Below are positions 17,987-26,387 of a DNA stretch of 57,136 bases, piece by piece. The DNA is taken from contig DVJD01000098.1 in assembly GCA_018710785.1 (NCBI GenBank), forward strand, positions 1 through 57,136, in the 5' to 3' direction. The stretch's first letter is position 1. The number at the start of each line of letters is the position of its first letter. Position numbers and translations under genes: made by a program. This DNA comes from Candidatus Fimimorpha excrementavium. GTDB taxonomy: Bacteria; Bacillota; Clostridia; Lachnospirales; Lachnospiraceae. The notes under the pieces are model-generated. The model searched no databases. It had not been told where the DNA came from and worked only from the letters and a program-made list of their open reading frames with translations.

Positions 17987-18307
17987 CTAGTTCTCCTTTT
18001 GATCCGTTTCTTCTTTGTCGTTTTTGTTTTTTATGATCTCCATCATCTTGGGAATATATATGGATAGCCCGGCCACCACGATCCCCTGGGTAATCGCCGT
18101 AAATGCCGCCATGGCAATGCTTTTTCCATCCTCCATGGGACAGGAGGCAAATACGTACAGCGTACAGATTAAAATTCCGATCCCGCCGTTGATCAGGGAG
18201 AGATATCTGGTATCCACAATTTTGCTTTTTTTCAGCGCCGCTCCCACAAAGTAAAGGACAACTGCCACGATTAAGAGTTCCGGTTTGATAAAATCTACGA
18301 TATTCAT
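17987..18307 (-). CDS. Phage-holin-like small membrane protein
   Basis: 106 aa. Three hydrophobic segments (about 11-25, 38-54, 65-85) and a highly charged C-terminus (KNKNDKEETDQKEN). The opening MNIVDFIKPELLIVAVVLYFVG strongly resembles clostridial holin-family proteins (split: MNIVDFIKPELLIV). Start ATG 18307 follows AAAGGAAAGG. No phage genes surround it, so it is a free-standing, probably domesticated holin or a membrane protein of the same fold. Confidence 0.65.
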   Translation of the reverse strand: MNIVDFIKPELLIVAVVLYFVGAALKKSKIVDTRYLSLINGGIGILICTLYVFASCPMEDGKSIAMAAFTAITQGIVVAGLSIYIPKMMEIIKNKNDKEETDQKEN

Positions 18308-18421
18308 CCTTTCCTTTCTGCACTTCCAGCAAACCTTCTTTTCCCGGAAATACGATTCTTTTTACTATATTCTATGATTCCGGCATACCGATTGTCCGAA
18401 AACGGGCACAAATTTTTACAA

Positions 18422-18490
18422 TAAAAAAAGATGCCGCAGCGTTCATACAGCTTTTGGAAACCCATCCTGCTGTTTGAATGCTGCAGCATC
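18422..18490 (-). terminator. Terminator after serS-DUF3881
   Basis: On the minus strand GATGCTGCAGCATT pairs with AACGCTGCGGCATC (13 of 14 positions, one G-T, one mismatch), followed by a run of T. It lies 19 bases past the DUF3881 stop. Confidence 0.85.
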
Positions 18491-18508
18491 TGTGTCATGC
18501 TTCTTAAC

Positions 18509-19387
18509 TTAGGAAAATACCGCTTCCCCCATCATCCAGATCTTTCCCTTAAACCGGCGGCCTTTTTCCGGCACGCCCAGAAGATCGTCTTTATTGATCA
18601 CCACAGAGAGCGGAATATCATTGGCCACCACCATCATCCGATAGATCTCCTCCTTGGTAATGGAATTGGTAAGAAGCTCCACTTCCTCAATATCGCCCAT
18701 GAGTGAATACTGATCACACTCCACTCCCGTCGGCATAAAGAAGGAATCAATCAGTGTATACATATCACACTTGCTGATCTGGCGGTTCAATTTTGTGTAG
18801 AGATTCATCTCATCCAGGGTCAGACTCTCCATGGCGGAGGCATCCCCGCTGCGCGCCGATTCAATCATGCTGGTACGCTTTTGGGACGCGATTTTGGCTG
18901 ATTCAATCTGCTGCTTTGTCTTCCGGATCGGAAGAATGATCTTACCGCGGTCGGACAGGCCCGTAAAGCAGACTTCGTTTCCCTTGGGAAGCCGACCTGT
19001 CTTGGAGAAAAACTCCCTCATTTCCATAAAATTGGTCAGATAGTAGATCAGCGAGACGCCAACCCTGTAATCCTCACAAAGGCCCGCATAGGAATCCTTT
19101 TCCCCCTGCTTGCTGAAGGTACTCACCGTACGGCTGGAAACCACATGGCTGATGGAATAGGGATAATAATATTCCAGATGGAACTGGCCATTCTCATCCT
19201 CTTCCCCGCACATGGCGATTCCCATATCCTTTGCGACTTCCTTTAACATGAGAACCATGTTGTTCTCCTCGTCGATCTGTATGATCTTCATATAATCCGG
19301 CTCTTTTGCAAACTGATCCAGATATTCTTTCCACTGTCTCTTTCGGATTTCATTGCGAAATCCCACAGAACGAAGGTAACTGTGCAT
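18509..19387 (-). CDS. DUF3881 family protein
   Basis: 292 aa cytosolic protein of unknown function that I recognise as the DUF3881 family of Clostridia (opening MHSYLRSVGF). It contains a predicted helical segment near 180-230 with many Lys, Glu and Ser. Start Met19387 follows GGAAAGGAG. It lies 31 bases downstream of serS on the same strand and shares its terminator, so it is cotranscribed with seryl-tRNA synthetase. No catalytic motif is evident. Confidence 0.75.
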   Translation of the reverse strand: MHSYLRSVGFRNEIRKRQWKEYLDQFAKEPDYMKIIQIDEENNMVLMLKEVAKDMGIAMCGEEDENGQFHLEYYYPYSISHVVSSRTVSTFSKQGEKDSYAGLCEDYRVGVSLIYYLTNFMEMREFFSKTGRLPKGNEVCFTGLSDRGKIILPIRKTKQQIESAKIASQKRTSMIESARSGDASAMESLTLDEMNLYTKLNRQISKCDMYTLIDSFFMPTGVECDQYSLMGDIEEVELLTNSITKEEIYRMMVVANDIPLSVVINKDDLLGVPEKGRRFKGKIWMMGEAVFS

Positions 19388-19418
19388 GAAAGCTCCTTTC
19401 CAAATCCCAGGGAATTGC

Positions 19419-20696
19419 TTAGCGGATTTCCGTCTTTCCGCCCATATACGGACGAAGAGCTTCGGGAATCCGTACGCTTCCATCTGCCTGAAGATTATTT
19501 TCCAAAAATGCGATGAGCATACGCGGCGGCGCCACCACGGTATTATTCAGTGTATGCGCAAAATACTTGCCCTTTTCTCCTACCACACGGATTTTTAAGC
19601 GGCGGGCCTGGGCATCTCCCAGGTTGGAGCAGCTTCCCACTTCGAAATACTTTTTCTGTCTCGGGGACCATGCTTCCACATCCACGGATTTCACCTTCAG
19701 ATCCGCCAGATCACCGGAACAGCACTCCAGGGTACGCACCGGGATATCCAGGCTGCGGAACAGATCCACGGTATTCTGCCACAGCTTGTCAAACCACATC
19801 ATGCTGTCTTCCGGCTCACATACCACGATCATTTCCTGCTTTTCAAACTGATGGATGCGGTATACGCCTCTTTCCTCGATGCCGTGGGCGCCCTTTTCCT
19901 TGCGGAAACACGGAGAATAGCTGGTCAGGGTCTTGGGCAGTTCTTCCGCCGGGATGATGGTATCGATGAATTTGCCGATCATGGAATGCTCGCTGGTACC
20001 GATCAGGTACAGGTCTTCTCCCTCGATCTTGTACATCATGGCATCCATTTCCTCAAAGCTCATGACGCCGGTCACCACATCGCTGCGGATCATAAATGGA
20101 GGCACGCAGTAGGTGAATCCCCGGTCAATCATGAAATCTCTGGCGTAGGAAATCACAGCGGAATGGAGTCTTGCAATATCTCCCATCAGATAATAAAATC
20201 CATTTCCGGCCACCTTTCTCGCGCTGTCCAGATCCAGTCCGTTGAATCTCTCCATGATTTCCGTGTGATACGGAATCTCAAAATCCGGAACCACCGGCTC
20301 GCCGTATTTCTGTACTTCCACATTTTCGCTGTCATCCTTTCCGATGGGTACGGACGGATCGATGATATTCGGGATCGCCATCATGGCCTTCTTTAACCTG
20401 GCTTCCACATCTTTTTCCTCTTCCGTCAGAGCCGCTACACGGTCCGCGCTGGCTGCCACCTGCGCCTTTACCGCTTCCGCCTCGTCCTTCTTTCCCTGTC
20501 CCATTAACGCGCCGATCTGTTTGGAAAGCTTATTTCTCTCTGCGCGCAGCGCTTCCACTTCCTTCTTGATCTCACGGTTTCTGACATCCAGCTCCAATAC
20601 CTCATCCACCAGGGGCAGCTTTCTGTCCTGGAATTTATTCTTAATATTCTGTCTGACGATGTCCGGATTTTCGCGGACAAATTTGATATCTAACAT
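19419..20696 (-). CDS. serS: Seryl-tRNA synthetase
   Basis: 425 aa class II aminoacyl-tRNA synthetase; normal length. The N-terminal ~100 residues form the tRNA-binding coiled coil (opening MLDIKFVRENPDIVRQN). Class II motif 2 appears as FRKEKGAHGIEERGVYRIHQF (split: FRKEKGAHGIEERG, VYRIHQF), and motif 3 near the C-terminus around NNTVVAPPRMLIAFLENN. Start ATG 20696 follows AAGGAGGAGACC. It charges tRNA-Ser for translation and selenocysteine pathways. Confidence 0.97.
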   Translation of the reverse strand: MLDIKFVRENPDIVRQNIKNKFQDRKLPLVDEVLELDVRNREIKKEVEALRAERNKLSKQIGALMGQGKKDEAEAVKAQVAASADRVAALTEEEKDVEARLKKAMMAIPNIIDPSVPIGKDDSENVEVQKYGEPVVPDFEIPYHTEIMERFNGLDLDSARKVAGNGFYYLMGDIARLHSAVISYARDFMIDRGFTYCVPPFMIRSDVVTGVMSFEEMDAMMYKIEGEDLYLIGTSEHSMIGKFIDTIIPAEELPKTLTSYSPCFRKEKGAHGIEERGVYRIHQFEKQEMIVVCEPEDSMMWFDKLWQNTVDLFRSLDIPVRTLECCSGDLADLKVKSVDVEAWSPRQKKYFEVGSCSNLGDAQARRLKIRVVGEKGKYFAHTLNNTVVAPPRMLIAFLENNLQADGSVRIPEALRPYMGGKTEIR

Positions 20697-20713
20697 GGTC
20701 TCCTCCTTGACAT

Positions 20714-20742
20714 AAAAAATCCTTTTCGTATGTGGAAAGGAT
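20714..20742 (-). terminator. Terminator-like hairpin in the serS leader
   Basis: On the minus strand ATCCTTT pairs with AAAGGAT (7 bp, 10-base loop) and runs into TTTTTT just before the serS ribosome binding site. It may be an attenuator, but the stem is short and AT-rich, and no T-box features (specifier loop, TGGN bulge) are visible upstream. Confidence 0.4.
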
Positions 20743-20792
20743 CGTTTCACTCTTCATTTTGTATAGATAATGTATACTTTTTTGGTACGCCC

Positions 20793-20821
20793 ATTATATT
20801 ACAAAATATGTGAGAATACAA
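20793..20821 (-). promoter_or_regulatory. serS promoter
   Basis: On the minus strand TTGTAT (20821-20816) and TATAAT (20798-20793) with a 17-base spacer. Transcription would begin near 20786, leaving a leader of about 90 bases. Confidence 0.65.
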
Positions 20822-20878
20822 GAGGTTCCTGATATTTGTCCAGGACAAGCGCGGGAATGAACAATACCAATAATTCTT

Positions 20879-21061
20879 CTATTTCCGAAAAGCATTCTCA
20901 TATTTTTCAACAATTTCATGTATTTGTCTTGTCAACTCAGCCAGTTCTGTATAATTATACGCAATAGCATCCGACCTCCATTCTTTCGCAGCCATGGAGT
21001 CAATAATCATTTTTACTGCTTCTTCGGCCAGCTCATGATCCATTTGGTAGCTTTCCGGCAA
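20879..21061 (-). CDS. Small hypothetical protein, start uncertain
   Basis: 60 aa from a TTG start (CMPES-like opening, residues MPESYQMDHELAEE), mostly charged and helical, ending NAFRK. The frame stays open upstream through the end of the mannose-6-phosphate isomerase gene, with no ATG before that, so the real start is unclear; it may be the tail of a lost gene. Same strand as and 62 bases behind the isomerase. No family recognised. Confidence 0.35.
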   Translation of the reverse strand: MPESYQMDHELAEEAVKMIIDSMAAKEWRSDAIAYNYTELAELTRQIHEIVEKYENAFRK

Positions 21062-21123
21062 AACAAGACCAGCTTCCTCCAGTATTTCAATACATTCTGC
21101 GGCCGTTCGGGCATCCAGTTTGT

Positions 21124-22884
21124 TTACCGCCTCACCGATGCTGTCAACATTTTGATTTCTCCGCTGACCGGCACGATCCGATAGCGGCCGATGGCGGCCG
21201 GAAGGATCGCCGTCTCTGCATAGTGGATCTCAAACGGCGCGAAGCTCCCGTCGATGCTTTGAATCTGGGCACAGGCTCCTTCCACCAGATTGATCACATG
21301 GACCGAATCCCCGCACGCCGCCTCTGCGGGCTTGGTGAGACTGTAGCGATAGGTATCGATGAATTCCAGCCTGTGAAGTCCGGTTCGCTCGATTCGGATT
21401 CCCTCTTCTTCCCGGATGGTTTTCTCCTGGTGCAGAAGATTTTCCTGAATCCACCGGGTATCCCGGTCAAACTGGATGTTTTTCATCCCGCGGTCCACAT
21501 GGATCGGCCGCGGGATGCCGTCCAAACCCACACGGCCCCAATCCCACAATTTGAACGTAAAGATATAGGGGGTGGCGCTGATTTCCAGAACCATGGTGTT
21601 TTTCCCGGAACAGTGGACGGTTCCCGCCGGGATGGAGATGTGATCGTGCTTTTTTACCGGTACTTTATTCACATAGGTTTCCGCGGGGAATGGAATCTCC
21701 CCTCTCTCGGCCCGCTTTAGATCCCGTTCCATGGCCGCCGGGTCCGCATGTTCTTTTACCCCCAGATACATATAGGTTTCTTCTTCCTCGTCGGTATCCA
21801 GAAAATAGTAGCTCTCATCCTGGGTATAGTGCATGCCAAACTGATCCTGGATGTATTTAGTCAGCGGATGGACCTGGAGGGAAAGGTTTCCGCCTCCCAT
21901 GGTATCCAAGAGATCGAAGCGGATGGGAAATTCCGCGCCGAACCGGGCATAGACCCGCTCTCCCAAAAGGGAACGCGGACGGTAAAGCACCAAATCCATG
22001 GCCGGCAGCTTCACGGTTACATCGCCGAATTTTAAGTTAATGGCATTTTCCTCCGGCACACCGTCAAAGCTCCAGGCAAAATTCTTTGCATCCGGGTCCA
22101 GATCAAACATGGTCTGCATCCAGTGGCCGCCCCAGACGCCCGGATCAAAATAGGGTTCCAGGCGGAATGGCTGACGGCTTAAGGCATCCAGCCCTGCCCG
22201 AAAGGCGGCGCCTGTGATCATCTTGGGACGGCCCGCATCCTCTGTCTCCAGCACATAATCAAACTGGTCGTACCGCTCTTCTTTATACCGGTCTGCCAGC
22301 CTCCATTCGATGAAAAATCCGCACTTTACCTTCGTCAGACTGGGGGCCTGTCCGTTGCTTCGGTTCCAGTTCGGCATCCCCCTCCGATAGCGGAGCTGGA
22401 TTTCCCAGCGGGTCATATCACAGTAAATATAGATATCCGCCTGGCCCAGAAACCCGGCGCCCACACCTGCCGCGATACACAGTCCCCCTTCTGTTTCCCG
22501 AAGTTTCTTTCCGGCGGATTCCAGGGCCTGGGGATCAAAAAAGTCCTTTAATTTTTTATGGCACAGGATCCCAAACACCCGGTCATCCGTCATATAATCG
22601 TCAAATTCCTTTTCCATCACCTCTTCGGGCTTTGCCAGGGTATCCATATCAATGAAAACCGCAGGCTGCAGCGGACGAATCAAAGCAAAGATCTCTTCTT
22701 TATCCACGCCCGGATAACAATCCAGGAAAAGCACTGCCTTTTTCTGCTTCTCTAAAACGGCTTTTACCGCCTGTCTCAGTTCCGAACCAATCCCCTCCCG
22801 GCCTTCCCAGGCTTCCTTTTCAAATCCCGGAATCTCTTTATAGGGATGTTTGTCATAATTATGATACTTATTTTTTATCTTCAT
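21124..22884 (-). CDS. manA: Mannose-6-phosphate isomerase, long class I form
   Basis: 586 aa, much longer than the ~315-400 aa of common ManA. Residues 1-230 form an extra N-terminal region that resembles a nucleoside-kinase-like or P-loop-derived domain without a Walker A motif. The isomerase proper starts near 235 with zinc ligands visible in LSLQVHP, in DESYYF and in GTVHCSGKN. It interconverts mannose-6-phosphate and fructose-6-phosphate in the cytosol. It lies downstream of a ROK kinase and GntR regulator on the same strand, consistent with phosphorylation then isomerisation of a hexose. Confidence 0.88.
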   Translation of the reverse strand: MKIKNKYHNYDKHPYKEIPGFEKEAWEGREGIGSELRQAVKAVLEKQKKAVLFLDCYPGVDKEEIFALIRPLQPAVFIDMDTLAKPEEVMEKEFDDYMTDDRVFGILCHKKLKDFFDPQALESAGKKLRETEGGLCIAAGVGAGFLGQADIYIYCDMTRWEIQLRYRRGMPNWNRSNGQAPSLTKVKCGFFIEWRLADRYKEERYDQFDYVLETEDAGRPKMITGAAFRAGLDALSRQPFRLEPYFDPGVWGGHWMQTMFDLDPDAKNFAWSFDGVPEENAINLKFGDVTVKLPAMDLVLYRPRSLLGERVYARFGAEFPIRFDLLDTMGGGNLSLQVHPLTKYIQDQFGMHYTQDESYYFLDTDEEEETYMYLGVKEHADPAAMERDLKRAERGEIPFPAETYVNKVPVKKHDHISIPAGTVHCSGKNTMVLEISATPYIFTFKLWDWGRVGLDGIPRPIHVDRGMKNIQFDRDTRWIQENLLHQEKTIREEEGIRIERTGLHRLEFIDTYRYSLTKPAEAACGDSVHVINLVEGACAQIQSIDGSFAPFEIHYAETAILPAAIGRYRIVPVSGEIKMLTASVRR

Positions 22885-22916
22885 ACGTTCCTCATTTCTA
22901 ATATATCAAATAGATA

Positions 22917-23081
22917 ATTGCGAAACTCGCAAAGCCACATAAATCCTCATTTTTTGAGTCCTAGCGCCCGCAACTCTCCTCACCAGTTCTTCTATTTCCA
23001 GCGAACATTCACAGGTTCGCTCCCTTCGACCGTCCGGGTTCTCACTTTAAAAATTCTATTCCTTCCAACAGGTGTCGCAAT
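22917..23081 (+). repeat. Intergenic repeat family A, copy 2
   Basis: 165-base element between the isomerase and GntR genes, inverted relative to copy 1 at 14394-14550. Termini are ATTGCGAAACTC and GGTGTCGCAAT. It contains GCGAA-loop-TTCGC and the block TTCGCTCCCTTCG / CCGTCCGG that also occurs in repeat family B. No coding potential. Confidence 0.75.
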
Positions 23082-23130
23082 CGTCCAACTATACTAAATG
23101 ATACCGCTGCCGCGCAGCCTATTTCGTTTT

Positions 23131-23850
23131 CTATAAGTCCACCGTATACTGATACCGGTTGCCCGGATAGTAACAGACGGAATATTCAAACACAGAACCA
23201 TCCTTCAAAAAGGTCTGGCGCGTCCTCTTAAACACAGGCATTTGGGAATCAATCTGAAGGAACCCCTGGACCTCTTTGGTGGGCAGCGCGGCCTCCAGGG
23301 TATCCCTTCCCCGTTCTATGGTGATCCCCTGCTCTTCCCGCAGATATTGGTACAGCGATTCCATATAGCACTCGCTGTCCATGGGGAGGGCGCAGACCTT
23401 TTTCAGATACGTCACCGTATAGACCAGAGGTTTTCCGCCGACGCAGCGCACCCGCGTCAGACAGTAACAGGTGTCGGTTACCGGCACCTCCAGGGCTTTG
23501 GAAGCCGGTATGGGCGGATGCACCTCTTCCATTTTGCAGTAGGTGGTCTTCATGGTGATATTGTGCTGCTTCATTTCGTCGGTAAAACTGATCACCCGCT
23601 TCAAATGCTCATCGATTTTTTCGTAAATCACGACAGTTCCAATGCCTCTGCTGCTTTTGATATATCCGTCATTGATCAGGGCCGCGCAGGCCTGGCGCAC
23701 CGTCACTCTGGATACCTGGTACTGCTCCATGAGCATCTTTTCCGTGGGAAATACATCCCCCTTTGTATATTCTCCGCTCTCAATCTGTTCTCTCAAAATC
23801 GTTTCCAGCTGAGAATACAGCGGCGCCGCTCCTTTTGCATGATTCAACAT
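23131..23850 (-). CDS. GntR/HutC-family regulator with UTRA domain
   Basis: 239 aa. The winged helix-turn-helix covers about 12-75 (PLYSQLETILREQIESGEY, then VSRVTVRQACAALINDGYI); the UTRA ligand-binding domain, which usually senses a phosphosugar, covers about 95-235. Start Met23850 follows GGGAGGAATTGGA; an upstream Met lacks a site. Between the ROK kinase and mannose-6-phosphate isomerase. It probably represses this operon through the palindrome at 24904-24927. Confidence 0.9.
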   Translation of the reverse strand: MLNHAKGAAPLYSQLETILREQIESGEYTKGDVFPTEKMLMEQYQVSRVTVRQACAALINDGYIKSSRGIGTVVIYEKIDEHLKRVISFTDEMKQHNITMKTTYCKMEEVHPPIPASKALEVPVTDTCYCLTRVRCVGGKPLVYTVTYLKKVCALPMDSECYMESLYQYLREEQGITIERGRDTLEAALPTKEVQGFLQIDSQMPVFKRTRQTFLKDGSVFEYSVCYYPGNRYQYTVDL

Positions 23851-23910
23851 TCCAATTCCTCCCTTATATCCCACGTTTACAGCCTGGGAAAACAGGCCGT
23901 CGACTTTATG

Positions 23911-24810
23911 TCAGAGCTGCCCGATGCTTTGGCTTTGCATCCAGGCGTATAACCCCTGCATGGCTCTTATGGATGTATCCTTTTCCAAATAGACGGAAAT
24001 GGCTCTTTTTTTGCACTCTTCCCTGAGCGCCCCGCCAAAAAACGGAAAACTTCCGGCGATCTGACCGCCCAGGAGCATGGCATCCGGCAAAAACGCATCC
24101 ATAAACGGAACCATCGCCTCCCGGATCCACGCTCCGAATCTGCGATATACTTCCATGGCCTGACAATCTCCCTTTTGACAGCATTCATAGAGCGTCCGGC
24201 CGTCCCGCTCCCTCCCCATGATTTCCCGGGAGAGCCGTGCCAGTCCCCGGACCGAAAGATAGTCGTCGATCACGGATTCGTGAAACGGCGTCTGATAGAT
24301 CCATCCGTTCAGCGGGATCCCCTTGCCCTGCTTCACGATCCTTTGATGACAGACAAACGCAGATCCGGCGCCTGTTCCCATGCAAAGGCAAAGGATCCGC
24401 CCGGCCTGTTTTGCCGGACCAAACCGGCTGGATCCCAGGGCAAAGGCTTCGATGTCATGGAGAAAGACAAATCGGGCCTCCTGCACCGCCGCCGCACGTT
24501 TTTTGATTTCTTTCTCCAGGGGCACGCCGTAAATGCTGTCATACTTATCCAACCCCCGCATGCGGCTGATCCCATGCTCATAATCAAAGGGCCCCGGAAA
24601 CGCCATGCCGACGCCGCCGATCCGTCTCTCTCCTGCCTGACCCGCCAGAGTCTGCACCACCCAGGCAAAATGATCCAAAATGTGCGCCTGGATTTCCTTT
24701 GCCTTCGCCGGAAACCGGAGGAGCGGCTGGCGGATGGCACCATCGGCTTCTGCCATGCCGCACTTGATTTCCGTACCTCCCACATCAAACAGCAAATATA
24801 CCGGTTCCAT
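23911..24810 (-). CDS. ROK-family sugar kinase
   Basis: 299 aa. The ATP-binding DVGGTEIKCGM motif is at residues 9-19, and GMGTGAGSAF-like phosphate loop and D-containing catalytic stretch FLHDIEAFALG are visible. The zinc-binding CXCGXXGC motif of many ROK proteins is absent. Predicted to phosphorylate a hexose in the cytosol; with the mannose-6-phosphate isomerase downstream, mannose or a mannoside-derived sugar is likely. Start Met24810 follows GGGAAGGAGACAGA. First gene of the operon. Confidence 0.88.
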   Translation of the reverse strand: MEPVYLLFDVGGTEIKCGMAEADGAIRQPLLRFPAKAKEIQAHILDHFAWVVQTLAGQAGERRIGGVGMAFPGPFDYEHGISRMRGLDKYDSIYGVPLEKEIKKRAAAVQEARFVFLHDIEAFALGSSRFGPAKQAGRILCLCMGTGAGSAFVCHQRIVKQGKGIPLNGWIYQTPFHESVIDDYLSVRGLARLSREIMGRERDGRTLYECCQKGDCQAMEVYRRFGAWIREAMVPFMDAFLPDAMLLGGQIAGSFPFFGGALREECKKRAISVYLEKDTSIRAMQGLYAWMQSQSIGQL

Positions 24811-24903
24811 TCTGTCTCCTTCCCATGCCGCCGTCTGCCTGGCTTTATCTGCAGACCGGAACGGCCGATTCATAAGAAATCTTCTCTCGGAATTTCTTTA
24901 AAC

Positions 24904-24927
24904 ATCATAATGTTATAACATTATGAT
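24904..24927 (-). promoter_or_regulatory. Perfect 24-base palindrome, candidate GntR operator
   Basis: Twelve-base arm ATCATAATGTTA followed by its exact reverse complement. It begins two bases downstream of the operon's -10 element, where a bound repressor would block initiation. Best candidate for the GntR/UTRA regulator two genes downstream. Confidence 0.65.
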
Positions 24928-24929
24928 CT

Positions 24930-24958
24930 ATCATAATACAGGACGGTGACAAAATCAA
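24930..24958 (-). promoter_or_regulatory. Promoter of the ROK-GntR-manA operon
   Basis: On the minus strand TTGATT (24958-24953) and TATGAT (24935-24930) with a 17-base spacer, directly upstream of the 24-base palindrome. Confidence 0.6.
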
Positions 24959-25175
24959 TGGGTTTTTCATTACACATTTGCCCATATATCCAAATCACAG
25001 CAGCAGTCTGTCGTGGAGGGGGCCCGCCACATATCTTCCCGGGAAGAAATGCGAAGCTATGCGGAGCAAATGGGACGCGGTACGACGGATTCGTTAAAAC
25101 ATTCACAGGTCGAATTTCCATTTTGTTCATAATTTATTCACGCATGCATTTATCCTGTATTTTTCCATAGACCTG

Positions 25176-25204
25176 TTGACAATCGCTCAGATTTCCACTA
25201 ATAT
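25176..25204 (+). promoter_or_regulatory. Promoter of the exported hypothetical protein
   Basis: TTGACA at 25176-25181 and TAATAT at 25199-25204, 17-base spacer. The rest of the 468-base gap from 24811 to 25278 holds the divergent ROK operon promoter and operator; nothing else is recognised, apart from a short hairpin ATTCG/CGAAT near 25096-25120 whose loop (ACATTCACAGG) also occurs in repeat A copy 2. Confidence 0.65.
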
Positions 25205-25278
25205 GAGTGTAACATTTAATTTTTATAATTTGTTTCTTTCCCAATCCCAGCTTGTCAGATGAGAAACGGAGGCTGTCA

Positions 25279-26301
25279 ATGAAACGAACGATCCTCTTAT
25301 GTGCGATACTTCTATCTTTTTCCCTGTCTGCTCGTTCCGGGCAGGCTGCTGCGGCGGGCTATGATGATGCAAAAAGCACCGCGCGCCAACTGGAAATCGT
25401 CCCGGAAGGGGAGATGGTTATCCTTGCGAATCTGAAGGAATTCATACAGGAATATCCGGGATTTCTGGAGCAGCATGACATTCCCTATTCCATGGGCGCT
25501 TACCCGACCCGGCAGGAAATCGATCCCATGGAATCCGCCAATGTTCCTGAGGATTCCCTGATCATTTATAAGAAGTATGGCGTTTTTCACACGAATCAGG
25601 TGAGCCCCACGGCTTTGGGCGATCTTCCCGATATGGATACCCTCGCAAAGGCTTTTTCCCTGCGGATTGATTCGATTGTTTCCGATTCCGCATTTTATGA
25701 AAACTCGCTGTATGGATATGCCGATGCCGTCCTTGTAAACTCTTTTACCCAAACGACTTCCTACGATGGTGTATACGAGGAATTCGGCGAACCGGTTCCC
25801 GGAAGGAAGGGGAAAACAGAGGATACCTTTCTTACCTACCAGTTCTCCGACACGGACCCCCAATATGACTACTGCATGATCCAAAGAATCACAACCGTAT
25901 ACCCCTACCTGTCAAAGTCCGCTTCCTATGTGACCAGCTCCTATTCCAGTGAACTCGCCCCCTGCACCGGCAATGCTGCCACCTTACTTTTGGCTTCTCC
26001 GCTGACCAATGAGCTGCCGATCAGCCAGGATTCCAATCCGGTTTCCGTCTCATCCGGTATGGCAAAAAAGGATTCCGATGGCAGGTACGAAATCCGCTTA
26101 TCCAATCCGGTGGGATTGTACCGTCCGCTGATGACCGATGGTTCCGAAGGCCAGTTTTCCTATGTCTCATCCACCGAATATCGCGTCGGGGATTTTTCTT
26201 CGTTTGCATTTCAGTATAACAACTGTTTTACCAATTCCACCTATGGAAACGGACGGGTATCCTTTCAGCATGGCGGGGAATGGCATCTCGTGCGGGTTTA
26301 A
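25279..26301 (+). CDS. Exported protein of unknown function
   Basis: 340 aa. Signal peptide at residues 1-25 (MKRTILLCAILLSFSLSARS then AAAAG cleavage region), rest hydrophilic and rich in Ser, Tyr and Asp with no lipobox. Start Met25279 follows CGGAGG; an upstream in-frame Met precedes that site. No family recognised. It has its own promoter and a hairpin overlapping its stop codon, so it is probably monocistronic. Confidence 0.75.
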   Translation: MKRTILLCAILLSFSLSARSGQAAAAGYDDAKSTARQLEIVPEGEMVILANLKEFIQEYPGFLEQHDIPYSMGAYPTRQEIDPMESANVPEDSLIIYKKYGVFHTNQVSPTALGDLPDMDTLAKAFSLRIDSIVSDSAFYENSLYGYADAVLVNSFTQTTSYDGVYEEFGEPVPGRKGKTEDTFLTYQFSDTDPQYDYCMIQRITTVYPYLSKSASYVTSSYSSELAPCTGNAATLLLASPLTNELPISQDSNPVSVSSGMAKKDSDGRYEIRLSNPVGLYRPLMTDGSEGQFSYVSSTEYRVGDFSSFAFQYNNCFTNSTYGNGRVSFQHGGEWHLVRV

Positions 26302-26313
26302 ACCGCACGAGAT
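26285..26313 (+). terminator. Hairpin overlapping the stop codon
   Basis: ATCTCGTGCGG pairs perfectly with CCGCACGAGAT (11 bp) around a 7-base loop containing the TAA stop. No U-tract follows, so it may stabilise the 3' end instead of terminating by itself. Confidence 0.4.
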
Positions 26314-26387
26314 ATGGCAATATCCTCGTGCCAACTCCTTTGTCTTTTATTTCACGGGCAAAGGATATATGTTTATTGCACTCCTAA

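Noticed and set aside
25096-25120. Possible further copy of repeat family A
   Set aside because: Only a 12-base loop match and a 5-bp stem; termini and blocks of the family are missing.
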